NCBI GenBank assembly: GCA_016191985.1 | Contig: JACPVB010000019.1 | Span: forward strand, 1 to 17,898 | From: Chloroflexota bacterium | GTDB lineage: Bacteria; Chloroflexota; Anaerolineae; Anaerolineales; Villigracilaceae | Direction of reading: 5' to 3' | DNA length: 17,898 nucleotides | Shown: piece after piece, positions 6,190 to 12,863 of the stretch | Layout of the letters: each line of letters opens with the position of its first letter | Numbering within the stretch: position 1 is the first letter of the stretch | Notes under the pieces: model-generated | Seen by the model: only the letters and a program-made list of their open reading frames with translations | Told to the model about the DNA's origin: nothing | The model's database searches: none | Translations under genes and position numbers: made by a program

Positions 6190-6954
6190 ATGGATAACGA
6201 CGATAAACCCGTAGGAACAATTCTCAGCCGCAGGGATGTGTTAAAAATATTAGGGCTTGGCAGTGCAGCGACTTTATTGGCATCCTGTGCTCCAGAAATT
6301 ACGGAGACTTTATTCCCAACTTCCATCCCAACAACTACATCTGCGACGCAGGCAGTCCCAGCGACGGCCACGAGCGGAGCCATCCCTGCCTGTGTGGTGC
6401 GCCCCGAGTTGACCGAAGGTCCGTACTTCGTGGACGAGATGCTCAACCGCTCAGACATCCGCCAGGATCCTACGGATGGCGCCGTCTCACAAGGCGCACA
6501 ATTCGATCTGACTTTCAACGTTTCACAAGTCGGCTCGAATGGATGTGTCCCGCTCGAAGGCGCTCAGGTGGACATCTGGCATTGCGATGCGTTCGGCGTG
6601 TACTCAGATGTGGAAAACTCGCAGGGCAAAAAATTCCTGCGCGGCTATCAACTCACTGACGCGAACGGGCAGGCAAAGTTCGTGACCATCTACCCGGGCT
6701 GGTATCCGGGCCGCACGGTTCATATCCACTTTAAAATCCGCAAGGACAATTATGAGTTCACCTCGCAATTATTCTTTGACGATGCCTTTACGGATCAGGT
6801 CTACTTGCAGGAGCCGTACAATCAGCGCGGCGAACGCAATCCTCGCAATGAACGAGACGGAATTTATGGCAACGGCGGAAGTCAACTGCTGTTGAATGTG
6901 ACGCAAAATGGCGCAGGCCACACATCCGTGTTTGATATTGGGGTGCAGATTTAA
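6190..6954 (+). CDS. Exported intradiol ring-cleavage dioxygenase (lipoprotein)
   Basis: A 254-residue protein of the intradiol (catechol / protocatechuate) dioxygenase fold. In characterised members a non-heme Fe(III) enzyme opens a catecholic ring between its two hydroxyls. The N-terminus has twin Arg (residues 14-15), a hydrophobic stretch (19-30) and a lipobox LLASC with Cys33, so export by Tat and lipid anchoring is likely. Residues about 35-65 are a Thr/Pro/Ala linker. The four iron ligands are recognisable: Tyr138 in WHCDAFGVYSD, Tyr172 in PGWYPGRT, and His178 and His180 in HIHF. No other aromatic-degradation gene is nearby, so the natural substrate is unknown; polyphenol or humic fragments are possible. 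AGGAGAG (6179-6185) supports ATG 6190. A hairpin and a terminator follow. Confidence 0.9.
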   Translation: MDNDDKPVGTILSRRDVLKILGLGSAATLLASCAPEITETLFPTSIPTTTSATQAVPATATSGAIPACVVRPELTEGPYFVDEMLNRSDIRQDPTDGAVSQGAQFDLTFNVSQVGSNGCVPLEGAQVDIWHCDAFGVYSDVENSQGKKFLRGYQLTDANGQAKFVTIYPGWYPGRTVHIHFKIRKDNYEFTSQLFFDDAFTDQVYLQEPYNQRGERNPRNERDGIYGNGGSQLLLNVTQNGAGHTSVFDIGVQI

Positions 6955-6963
6955 TCCAATGTA

Positions 6964-6996
6964 AAGTGACAGTCACCTGCGAGGTGACTGTCACTT
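6964..6996. repeat. Perfect 15-bp stem hairpin after the dioxygenase
   Basis: AAGTGACAGTCACCT (6964-6978) pairs perfectly with AGGTGACTGTCACTT (6982-6996) around a GCG loop. No T run follows. Each arm is itself partly palindromic (AGTGACAGTCAC...). It may stabilise the 3' end of the mRNA or be a dispersed repeat; a conventional terminator follows at 7021. Confidence 0.7.
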
Positions 6997-7020
6997 AGGC
7001 ACAAATTAGTGGATTCCTTT

Positions 7021-7044
7021 CTCCCGATGGCTCGGGAGATTTTT
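7021..7044 (+). terminator. Intrinsic terminator
   Basis: CTCCCGA (7021-7027), loop TGGC, TCGGGAG (7032-7038), followed by ATTTTTA. The CTCCCG/CGGGAG core resembles the terminators at 891 and 1381. Confidence 0.8.
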
Positions 7045-7055
7045 ATTTTCCCTTG

Positions 7056-7061
7056 TATAAT
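7056..7061 (+). promoter_or_regulatory. -10 box TATAAT for the alcohol dehydrogenase gene
   Basis: TTGTATAATCGCG contains a perfect TATAAT directly after the terminator. It lies 21 nt before ATG 7083. AAGGAGA (7073-7079) lies between them, so this transcript has a short normal leader. No clear -35 element is visible. Confidence 0.65.
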
Positions 7062-7082
7062 CGCGAAACCAAAGGAGAACTT

Positions 7083-8114
7083 ATGAAAGCCATTCGTTTT
7101 GTTGGCGTTAAACAACCACTTGAAATGCAGGAGATTCCCATTCCCGAAATCGGCGTAAGGGATATTTTGGTGAAGGTCAAAGCCGCGGGGATATGTCACT
7201 CTGACGCGCATTATCGCGCAGGGATTTCTCCTGTGCGACCCGTTCCGCTCACACTCGGGCATGAGGTGGCAGGTGTGGTCGAAAAAATTGGCGCACAGGT
7301 GACGAGCCTGAAAATCGGGGATCGGGTCTGCCTGCATTACAACCTCTCCTGCGGCGATTGCTATCATTGCTCCACGGGCAACGATCAGTTTTGTGAAAAA
7401 GTCCTGATGCTCGGTCACTACACAAACGGCGGCTACGCGGAATATATCTCCGTGCCTGCGCGTAATGCGATTCTTCAGCCCGATGAAATTCCCTTCGAGC
7501 AGGGCGCGACGCTGATGTGCGCATCGGCCACCGCCTTTCATGCGCTCCGCAAGAGCCGAATCAAAGGCGGGGAACGAGTGGCAATTTTCGGCGCGGGTGG
7601 ACTCGGTCAGTCTGCCATTCAACTGGCAAAAGCATTCGGCGCATTGGAAGTCTACGCAGTGGACATCAACGCAGATAAATTAAATCTCGCAAAACGATAT
7701 GGCGCGATCCCCGTGAACGCGAAGCAGGTCAACGCTGTGGATGAAATCAAAAAATTCACAAACGGCAAGGGTGCGGATGTCGCCATCGAGATGATCGGGC
7801 TGCCGCAGACCATGAAGCAGGCGATTCAGGTGGCGGGCGTGTTGGCGCGTGTGGTCATCGTGGGCCTTTCAAACAAGCCGCTCGAAATTGATACCTACAA
7901 CGAACTGCTCGGCAACGAAGTGGAACTGATTGGCTCGAACGACCATCATTTGCAGGAGCTTCCGTTGCTGGTGGAAATGGCGCGTAAAAAAATTCTAGAT
8001 ACGTCGCACATCGTCACCAAAACCATCCCACTGGATGCGGACGCGGTCAACGCGGTGTTGGATGATCTGGAAAAATTCAGCAGTGACGTGCGCACCGTCA
8101 TTGTCCCTGCCTAA
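7083..8114 (+). CDS. Zinc-dependent alcohol dehydrogenase (medium-chain family)
   Basis: A 343-residue cytosolic NAD(P)-dependent alcohol/aldehyde oxidoreductase of the medium-chain dehydrogenase/reductase family. Catalytic zinc ligands Cys38 (GICHSD), His60-Glu61 (GHE) and probably Cys146 are present. The structural zinc site has all four cysteines: Cys90, Cys93, Cys96 and Cys104. The Rossmann motif GAGGLG spans 170-175, and Asp194 at the end of the second strand suggests NAD rather than NADP. The C-terminal catalytic lobe is complete. The ATG at 7083 has AAGGAGA in front, while the TTG further upstream overlaps the promoter. It appears to be monocistronic. In a fermentative organism it could reoxidise NADH by making alcohols, but substrate specificity cannot be read. 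Confidence 0.92.
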   Translation: MKAIRFVGVKQPLEMQEIPIPEIGVRDILVKVKAAGICHSDAHYRAGISPVRPVPLTLGHEVAGVVEKIGAQVTSLKIGDRVCLHYNLSCGDCYHCSTGNDQFCEKVLMLGHYTNGGYAEYISVPARNAILQPDEIPFEQGATLMCASATAFHALRKSRIKGGERVAIFGAGGLGQSAIQLAKAFGALEVYAVDINADKLNLAKRYGAIPVNAKQVNAVDEIKKFTNGKGADVAIEMIGLPQTMKQAIQVAGVLARVVIVGLSNKPLEIDTYNELLGNEVELIGSNDHHLQELPLLVEMARKKILDTSHIVTKTIPLDADAVNAVLDDLEKFSSDVRTVIVPA

Positions 8115-8182
8115 CGCTCAGCCGCCGTCCTCGACGGCGCTCCCGCCTCACTTCAAGCGGACGTTTGATTCTGTTTCGACAA

Positions 8183-8188
8183 TATAAT
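8183..8188 (+). promoter_or_regulatory. Upstream -10 box TATAAT of a duplicated promoter
   Basis: TATAAT in the context CGACAATATAATCTCCCCC. It matches the second box at 8249-8254 in its flanking bases. Distance to the start codon at 8279 is 90 nt. Confidence 0.45.
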
Positions 8189-8248
8189 CTCCCCCTGTAA
8201 AAGCTCAAGCCGCCGTCCTCGGCGCAAGGAGCAATCCCGTTTCAACGA

Positions 8249-8254
8249 TATAAT
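8249..8254 (+). promoter_or_regulatory. Proximal -10 box TATAAT of a duplicated promoter
   Basis: TATAAT in the context AACGATATAATCTCCCCC, 24 nt before ATG 8279. GAAAGGGA (8263-8270) could be the ribosome binding site, giving a short leader. Confidence 0.6.
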
Positions 8255-8278
8255 CTCCCCCCGAAAGGGACTCACTTC

Positions 8279-9010
8279 ATGACCGGCGAAATTCCAACAA
8301 TAAAACTCTCTCCAAAGTACATCCTGATTGGTCTGCTTCTACTGGTGGCGGCCATCGTAGCCTTAAGTATTTACGGACAAAAAATCCGCTTCTTCGGCGT
8401 GGCCGATATCCGCGGCCCGTGGCACGAATTCCTGCTTGACCAGCTCATGCAAAATTTTTACCTCGACGCCGAGGGAAATGTCACCACCTTCGTCAACGCC
8501 CTGCTCTTATTCATCCCCTCTCTTTTGCTCACTGTCATTGGCATGTGGAAAATTACAGTCAAAGACAAATTCAGATTTCACTGGATCGGGCTGGCGTTGA
8601 TCTTTCTTTTTCTTTCCATTGACGAAGCCGCCGTCATCCACGAAAGCATGATCAAGCCCATGCGCGCCATCGTCGGCGCGGAGGGCTTCTTCTACTTCGC
8701 GTGGGTCATCCCCGGCATGGTCATTGTCGCAGCCTTCGGGCTGGTTTATCTGATGTTCTTCCTGCACCTGGAAAATAAATTCAAAATCCTGTTCCTGCTT
8801 TCGCTCGGCGTTTATATCAGTGGCGTGATCGGTGGCGAGATGGTCAGCGGGTATTACGCTTCGAGCATCGGCCAGAAAAATTTCACCTACGCCGTGGTCG
8901 CCAGCCTGGAAGAATCCATCGAATACATCGGCTGTTCTCTCATTATCTATTCGCTCCTGAAATACATCGAACATTATTTACCCGAAGGAATGACATTTAA
9001 AATATCATGA
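8279..9010 (+). CDS. Uncharacterised six-helix membrane protein
   Basis: A 243-residue integral membrane protein of no family I can name. Hydrophobic segments lie at about 14-33, 70-90, 101-120, 136-163, 168-193 and 203-230. Charged and polar residues are placed inside or beside the helices: DEAAVIHE (115-122) at the end of helix 3, GEMVSGYY (186-193) in helix 5 and EESIEY (211-216) in helix 6. Such buried acids and a histidine suggest a metal, heme or proton site rather than a plain structural protein. Its stop overlaps the start of the cytochrome b5-like gene by 4 nt (ATGA), so the two are translationally coupled. That context suggests a membrane redox function, which is inference only. GAAAGGGA (8263-8270) supports the ATG at 8279. 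Confidence 0.8.
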   Translation: MTGEIPTIKLSPKYILIGLLLLVAAIVALSIYGQKIRFFGVADIRGPWHEFLLDQLMQNFYLDAEGNVTTFVNALLLFIPSLLLTVIGMWKITVKDKFRFHWIGLALIFLFLSIDEAAVIHESMIKPMRAIVGAEGFFYFAWVIPGMVIVAAFGLVYLMFFLHLENKFKILFLLSLGVYISGVIGGEMVSGYYASSIGQKNFTYAVVASLEESIEYIGCSLIIYSLLKYIEHYLPEGMTFKIS

Positions 9011-9258
9011 TCCCCGATCGGGTTATTTCGCACATCGAACTCAAACGCGGCACAGGCGAACGCGGCGCGCGTAAACTTATCGCTTTCAAAGGCATCGTAT
9101 ATGATGTAACCGATTGTCCCAAATGGCGGCTGGATCTGCACGAAAATTTGCACTTCCCCGGGCAGGACCTCACCAGCGAACTGCCCGAAGCGCCGCATGG
9201 TGAAATTGTCTTCCAGCACGATTGCGTTAAAATTCTCGGCAGGCTCGAAGAAATATAA
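9007..9258 (+). CDS. Cytochrome b5-like heme/steroid-binding domain protein
   Basis: An 83-residue stand-alone domain of the cytochrome b5-like family (PF00173). AFKGIVYDVTDCPKW (26-40) is the family's 'G-VYDVT' strand. HFPGQDLTSEL (49-59) replaces the HPGG heme loop with His49, and APHGE (62-66) gives the second candidate heme ligand His64. The end, KILGRLEE, is also typical. There is no signal peptide or membrane anchor, so it would be a small soluble protein, presumably docking to the membrane protein encoded just before it. The start overlaps the preceding stop by 4 nt. Proteins of this short class are often annotated as predicted heme/steroid-binding and lack a known function. Heme binding is probable but not certain because the HPGG motif is degenerate. 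Confidence 0.85.
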   Translation: MIPDRVISHIELKRGTGERGARKLIAFKGIVYDVTDCPKWRLDLHENLHFPGQDLTSELPEAPHGEIVFQHDCVKILGRLEEI

Positions 9259-9272
9259 ACGAGACTTTCGCA

Positions 9273-9377
9273 TGTCATTCTGAGCGACACCGCACTGCAC
9301 CGAACGCAGTGCGGTGCAAGTGAGCGAAGAATCTCTAATGCCGAGGTAGAGACCCTTCGCTGTCGCTCAGGGTGACA
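9273..9377. repeat. 105-bp palindromic intergenic repeat
   Basis: TGTCATTCTGAGCGAC (9273-9288) and GTCGCTCAGGGTGACA (9362-9377) are inverted repeats with two mismatches. An inner hairpin is formed by CCGCACTGCA and TGCAGTGCGG-type sequence around 9290-9320, and GCGAAGAATCTCT follows. Elements with TGTCATTCTGAGCGA ends are common between genes of many environmental bacteria. No coding potential. Confidence 0.65.
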
Positions 9378-9435
9378 CAAAAAAGGGCGCTTGTACGAAG
9401 ACCCTGACAAATTTTCCTAAAGGATTTTTCTGAAC

Positions 9436-11151
9436 ATGTCAAACTTAAAATGGTGGCAGACAGCGGTTTTCTATCAAATCTATCCGCGCTCCTTTGCGGA
9501 TGGCAATGGCGACGGCATCGGCGATTTCAAAGGCGCAACCGAAAAGCTCGATTATCTCGTCGCCCTCGGCGTGGATGCGATCTGGCTTTCCCCGCACTTC
9601 CCCTCCCCCAATTGGGATTGCGGCTACGATATTTCGGATTATCGCAACGTCGCGCCCGAATACGGCACCTTGCAGGATTTCAAAACCTTCCTGGATGAAT
9701 CGCACAAACGCAACATCCGCGTCATTCTGGACCTGGTGCTGAATCACACCTCCGATGAGCATCCGTGGTTCATTGAGTCAAAGTCCAGCCGCGACAACCC
9801 CAAAGCGGACTGGTACGTCTGGGCCGACACTCCTCCAAATAATTGGCAATCCTGTTTCGACGGCGAAGCCTGGACGTACTCCCCCGAGCGAGATCAATTT
9901 TATTATCACTATTTTATGAAGCAGCAGCCAGACCTGAACTGGCACAACCCCAAAGTGAAGAAAGCCATGTGGGACGCGGTCCGCTTCTGGCTGGATATAG
10001 GCGTGGACGGCTACCGCCTGGATGCCATTGGCACCATCTTTGAAGACCCGGATCTTACGCCGCATACTGTTCCCATGAATTTGGCGGAACTGCGCCGCTT
10101 CTCTGAACTGGCTCAAACGCCCGAAGACCTCAAACTGAAAGATAAGTACTGGGAAGATATGTTCAAAAATCAATGGGGGCAGGGCGGCGTCCATGAGTTG
10201 ATGAAGGAACTGCGCGGCATCCTCGATGAGTATGACGGCGACCGTATGCTGGTCGGCGAAGACGACAACATTGACTACATCGGTAACGGCAACGATGAAC
10301 TTCACCTCGTTTTCAACTTCCCCCTGATGCGGACAGAACGGCTCACACCGGAACATATCCGCAGGAATCAAGAAGAAAGATTAAAGCAGTTGGCGGCTCT
10401 TTCCAAAGTACCGGGCTGGCCTTGCAACACCCTGGGCAACCATGATTGCTCCCGCGTCTACACCCGCTTTGGCAGCAAACTGCATGGACCCGAACTGGCA
10501 CGCCTGCACGCCGCGCTCGTGCTGACCTTGAAAGGCACGCCCTTCCTTTATAACGGCGAAGAGATCGGCATGACCGACTACATGCTGACGGATATTTCAC
10601 AAGTGAAGGATACGATGGGTTCCTGGTATTACCACGCCATCGTCACAGACATGGGTGTGCACCCCGACGAAGCCATGGTCCGCACCGCTGAAATGACACG
10701 CGATAAAAACCGTACGCCCATGCAATGGCTCAACGGCCCGAACAGCGGATTTTCACCCGCACATGTCAACACCTGGCTGCCCGTCAACCCGAATTACAGG
10801 GACGGTATCAATGTGATGGATCAGGAGAAAAACCCAAGTTCCCTCCTGAATTATTACAAGCACCTTTTGCGAGTCCGCCGCGAGTCTCATGCGCTGAGGG
10901 AGGGAGAGCAAGTTTCCCTGCACGAAAGCGCAAAAGATTACGTAGCCTTCCTGCGCCAATCGGACGAGCAGACTGTTTTGGTTGTGCTGAATTTCTCTGA
11001 AAATACGCTGGAGTTGGATTTCACCCAGGAATTCAAGAACGCAAAAATGAAATCCATCTTCTCCAGCGCCGAAAGACGGACGGGTGAAATCAACCCGAAA
11101 TTCAAGGTCAGCCCGTTTGAAGTGTTCATCACGGAAATCAATCGTGAGTGA
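9436..11151 (+). CDS. GH13 alpha-glucosidase (oligo-1,6-glucosidase / trehalose synthase-like)
   Basis: A 571-residue cytosolic glycoside hydrolase family 13 enzyme that cleaves or transfers alpha-glucosyl residues. The start WWQTAVFYQIYPRSFADGNG (6-25) and GDGIGDFKG (25-33) are hallmarks. DLVLNHTSDEHPW (99-111) is conserved region I. GVDGYRLDAI (189-198) carries the nucleophile Asp196, LVGED (272-276) the acid/base Glu275, and LGNHD (333-337) the transition-state stabiliser Asp337. NRTPMQW near residue 420 is typical of the oligo-1,6-glucosidase/alpha-glucosidase group. A C-terminal beta domain ends the protein. There is no signal peptide, so it acts on imported oligosaccharides or internal glucans. 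AAAGGATTTT (9419-9428) precedes the ATG. The GTG of the YHS-like gene overlaps its end by 8 nt. Hydrolase versus isomerase or transglycosylase activity cannot be decided. Confidence 0.93.
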   Translation: MSNLKWWQTAVFYQIYPRSFADGNGDGIGDFKGATEKLDYLVALGVDAIWLSPHFPSPNWDCGYDISDYRNVAPEYGTLQDFKTFLDESHKRNIRVILDLVLNHTSDEHPWFIESKSSRDNPKADWYVWADTPPNNWQSCFDGEAWTYSPERDQFYYHYFMKQQPDLNWHNPKVKKAMWDAVRFWLDIGVDGYRLDAIGTIFEDPDLTPHTVPMNLAELRRFSELAQTPEDLKLKDKYWEDMFKNQWGQGGVHELMKELRGILDEYDGDRMLVGEDDNIDYIGNGNDELHLVFNFPLMRTERLTPEHIRRNQEERLKQLAALSKVPGWPCNTLGNHDCSRVYTRFGSKLHGPELARLHAALVLTLKGTPFLYNGEEIGMTDYMLTDISQVKDTMGSWYYHAIVTDMGVHPDEAMVRTAEMTRDKNRTPMQWLNGPNSGFSPAHVNTWLPVNPNYRDGINVMDQEKNPSSLLNYYKHLLRVRRESHALREGEQVSLHESAKDYVAFLRQSDEQTVLVVLNFSENTLELDFTQEFKNAKMKSIFSSAERRTGEINPKFKVSPFEVFITEINRE

Positions 11152-11362
11152 AGAGAAGCCCAAGCCCAAACCATTCGCCACCCTGTGTGGACGAATCTAC
11201 CGCGATGCCGACCCGCAATATTTTCCCTGCGCCGAGCACCGCGGGCGGAGGATTATCCTTTGCACAGAAGCCTGCCTGGGCGCGTTTTTAGCAGATCCTG
11301 ATATTTTTTGCAAAGTACACAGAAATTCGGAGAAGAATAAATCGCATGTGGAAACCAGGTGA
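11144..11362 (+). CDS. Small cysteine-rich YHS/TRASH-like protein
   Basis: A 72-residue protein that I place near the YHS/TRASH metal-binding domains. Cysteines are at 15, 29, 40, 44 and 56. The segment RGRRIILCTEACLGAFLADP (33-52) matches the 'y-G-y-F-C-s-x-x-C-x-x-x-F-x-x-x-P' plan of YHS domains, with a C-x3-C pair at 40 and 44. It may bind a metal ion; no partner is evident. GTG 11144 is the preferred start because the domain begins soon after it and it overlaps the GH13 stop. A longer in-frame ATG at 11084 would overlap GH13 by about 68 nt. Its stop overlaps the DUF402 start by 17 nt, so three genes are tightly packed. The assignment is from pattern only. Confidence 0.6.
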   Translation: MSEEKPKPKPFATLCGRIYRDADPQYFPCAEHRGRRIILCTEACLGAFLADPDIFCKVHRNSEKNKSHVETR

Positions 11363-11966
11363 GATCGTTACATGGAGGGGTATTTACCGAGAACGTATCT
11401 GGCACGCCATGTCAACCGTCGTTGTAAAAGATACGCCGCAGGAAATCATTTTGGCAATTTTTCCCGGAGCCGAGTGCATGGTGGAGGAGCAATACCCCAA
11501 AGGCAAGAAAAATGGCAAACGCCGCTGGGATTACAAGACCGAAGATTGGAAGCTTGAAAATTTCACCTGGCACACCAACCGTCTGTTGATGATCCTTGAA
11601 CCTGAAAAATTCTATTCGCCGATACTTTTCTGGAACGATGCCCGCAACGAATTCCTGTGCTATTACATAAACTTCCAGCTTCCATTCAAGCGAAATCATT
11701 GCAGTGTAGACACTTTGGATTTGGATCTTGATATCATCGTCAAGCCCGATTTCTCGTTCGAGTGGAAGGATTTGGATGATTACGAAAAGGGGATCGAGAC
11801 CGGAGTCATCCTGCCGGAATGGGTCGATGAAATCGAGACGGCAAAAGGCGAAATCCTTGATAGACTTGAGAAACGCGAATATCCATTTGATAATTCCTGG
11901 CTAAACTGGCAGCCAGACCCAAACTGGACGCTTCCCAAATTACCGGTAAACTGGGAAGAAATTTAG
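11346..11966 (+). CDS. DUF402 family protein (nucleotide phosphatase fold)
   Basis: A 206-residue protein of the DUF402 family (PF04167), which includes Gram-positive nucleoside di/triphosphatases and FomD-type phosphate hydrolases. The C-terminal half has the family's YYINFQLP strand (106-113), then VDTLDLDLDI (121-130), VKPD (132-135) and WKDLDDYE (140-147). These are closely spaced acidic residues expected to bind divalent cations. The N-terminal half is a beta-barrel-like region starting with KPGEIVTWRG. The gene overlaps the YHS-like ORF by 17 nt and belongs to the GH13 run. No Shine-Dalgarno is obvious, though AGAAGAATAA (11332-11341) is close. Substrate is not predictable. Confidence 0.82.
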   Translation: MWKPGEIVTWRGIYRERIWHAMSTVVVKDTPQEIILAIFPGAECMVEEQYPKGKKNGKRRWDYKTEDWKLENFTWHTNRLLMILEPEKFYSPILFWNDARNEFLCYYINFQLPFKRNHCSVDTLDLDLDIIVKPDFSFEWKDLDDYEKGIETGVILPEWVDEIETAKGEILDRLEKREYPFDNSWLNWQPDPNWTLPKLPVNWEEI

Positions 11967-11980
11967 AGGTTGATTTGTTG

Positions 11981-12072
11981 CCGTACATGCAAACCCTAAA
12001 GGTCTGCCTGGCATTCGTAGAACCCTGTTGATAAAGAAGACCTTTAGGGTTTCTTACGAAAGATATGTACGG
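11981..12072. repeat. 62-bp palindromic element, copy 2, with outer inverted arms
   Basis: AAACCCTAAAGGTCT (11991-12005) and AGACCTTTAGGGTTT (12038-12052) are perfect 15-bp arms around a 32-nt spacer, as in copy 1 (6086-6147). An outer pair CCGTACAT (11981-11988) and ATGTACGG (12065-12072) extends the symmetry. The spacer shares GCATTCGTA-like sequence with the reverse complement of copy 1, so the copies are in opposite orientation. It occupies the leader of fdhD. Confidence 0.8.
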
Positions 12073-12087
12073 CGAGAAGAGGTTGAA

Positions 12088-12861
12088 ATGATTTCCCCGC
12101 GAAAAACGATCGCTTATGACAGGTTTGAATTCAAAAAATGGGAGCACCACGATGCCAAAACCATCGTCGAGACTCCCGTGTCCCTGACGGTGAATGGCGA
12201 TGTATGGATTACATTCATGTGTACACCCATTCAGTTGGAGGCATTATCCCTGGGTTTTTTGTATAACGAAGGCATCATCCAGGGCATGGACGAGGTCGCG
12301 GATGCGCGCGTCTGCGAGCATGGCGACAATGTGGATGTATGGCTGAATCATGACGCGGAGCAGCCGACCAACTGGCGCAGGACATCAGGCTGTACGGGCG
12401 GCGTGACGGCGGTTGATCTTTTAGCGAAGCCGAATGTCGATTTTGGAAAGAACAGGTTCCAGGTCCAGCCGGAGGCGATTATGGAAATGGTGGAGAAATT
12501 ATTCGAGTCGCAGGAACTGTATCGCGATACGGGCGGCGTGCACACCTCCGCATTAAGCGACGGCGAAAAAGTTTTGGTCGCCGCCGATGACATTGGCCGC
12601 CACAACACGCTCGATAAAATCGCAGGCTTGTGTTTGATGAAAAACATCTGGCCTGAACATCGCGTCCTCATTACCACGGGGCGCATCAGCTCCGAGATGC
12701 TGCAAAAGGCCGCCGCGCTGAATGCGCCGATTTTGATCTCACGCACCTCCCCATCGTCGCTTTCGATTGAGATGGCCGAGCGTTATGGAATTACGCTGAT
12801 CGGCTACGCAAGAAAACATCGCTTCAATGTGTATTCAAATGGAGAAAGGGTTGGTTTATAA
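12088..12861 (+). CDS. FdhD-like formate dehydrogenase accessory sulfurtransferase
   Basis: A 257-residue cytosolic protein of the FdhD/NarQ family. FdhD transfers sulfur from the cysteine desulfurase IscS to the molybdenum cofactor before it is inserted in formate dehydrogenase. Diagnostic blocks: ETPVSLTVNGD (28-38), SLGFLYNEGII (54-64), ADDIGRHNTLDKI (166-178), TTGRISSEML (196-205) and SRTSPSSLSIEMAERYGITL (218-237). The catalytic loop reads SGCTGG, with Cys102 and Gly105. E. coli FdhD has CxxC at this place, so only the first cysteine is retained. ATG 12088 is chosen because GAGAAGAGG (12074-12082) is upstream. The frame extending to 12028 would run through the palindromic repeat. It precedes a redox cluster by about 0.7 kb, which fits a Mo/W formate dehydrogenase somewhere nearby. 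Confidence 0.9.
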   Translation: MISPRKTIAYDRFEFKKWEHHDAKTIVETPVSLTVNGDVWITFMCTPIQLEALSLGFLYNEGIIQGMDEVADARVCEHGDNVDVWLNHDAEQPTNWRRTSGCTGGVTAVDLLAKPNVDFGKNRFQVQPEAIMEMVEKLFESQELYRDTGGVHTSALSDGEKVLVAADDIGRHNTLDKIAGLCLMKNIWPEHRVLITTGRISSEMLQKAAALNAPILISRTSPSSLSIEMAERYGITLIGYARKHRFNVYSNGERVGL

Positions 12862-12863
12862 GC

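Larger units (their letters stand above)
8121..8263. repeat. Imperfect tandem duplication carrying hairpin and -10 box
   Basis: Two successive blocks share the order GCTCA(A)GCCGCCGTCCTC, a short spacer, GTTTC(A/G)AC.ATATAATCTCCCCC. Block one spans about 8116-8196 and block two about 8203-8260. Hairpin segments are at 8121-8139 and 8209-8224. The duplication gives two TATAAT boxes in front of the membrane-protein gene. Confidence 0.6.

Noticed and set aside
6964..6996. Hairpin considered as a Rho-independent terminator
   Set aside because: The stem is perfect but no T run follows. A proper terminator lies at 7021-7044.
8507..8974. 155-codon minus-strand frame opposite the membrane protein
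   Set aside because: A shadow of the + strand gene: its acidic/His-rich composition is what antisense of hydrophobic codons gives.
9778..10371. 197-codon minus-strand frame opposite the GH13 gene
   Set aside because: Lies wholly inside a clearly conserved glycosidase with intact catalytic residues on the other strand.
12028..12087. Upstream start for fdhD
   Set aside because: This extension is encoded by the right arm of the palindromic repeat, while ATG 12088 has a ribosome binding site and matches the FdhD start.
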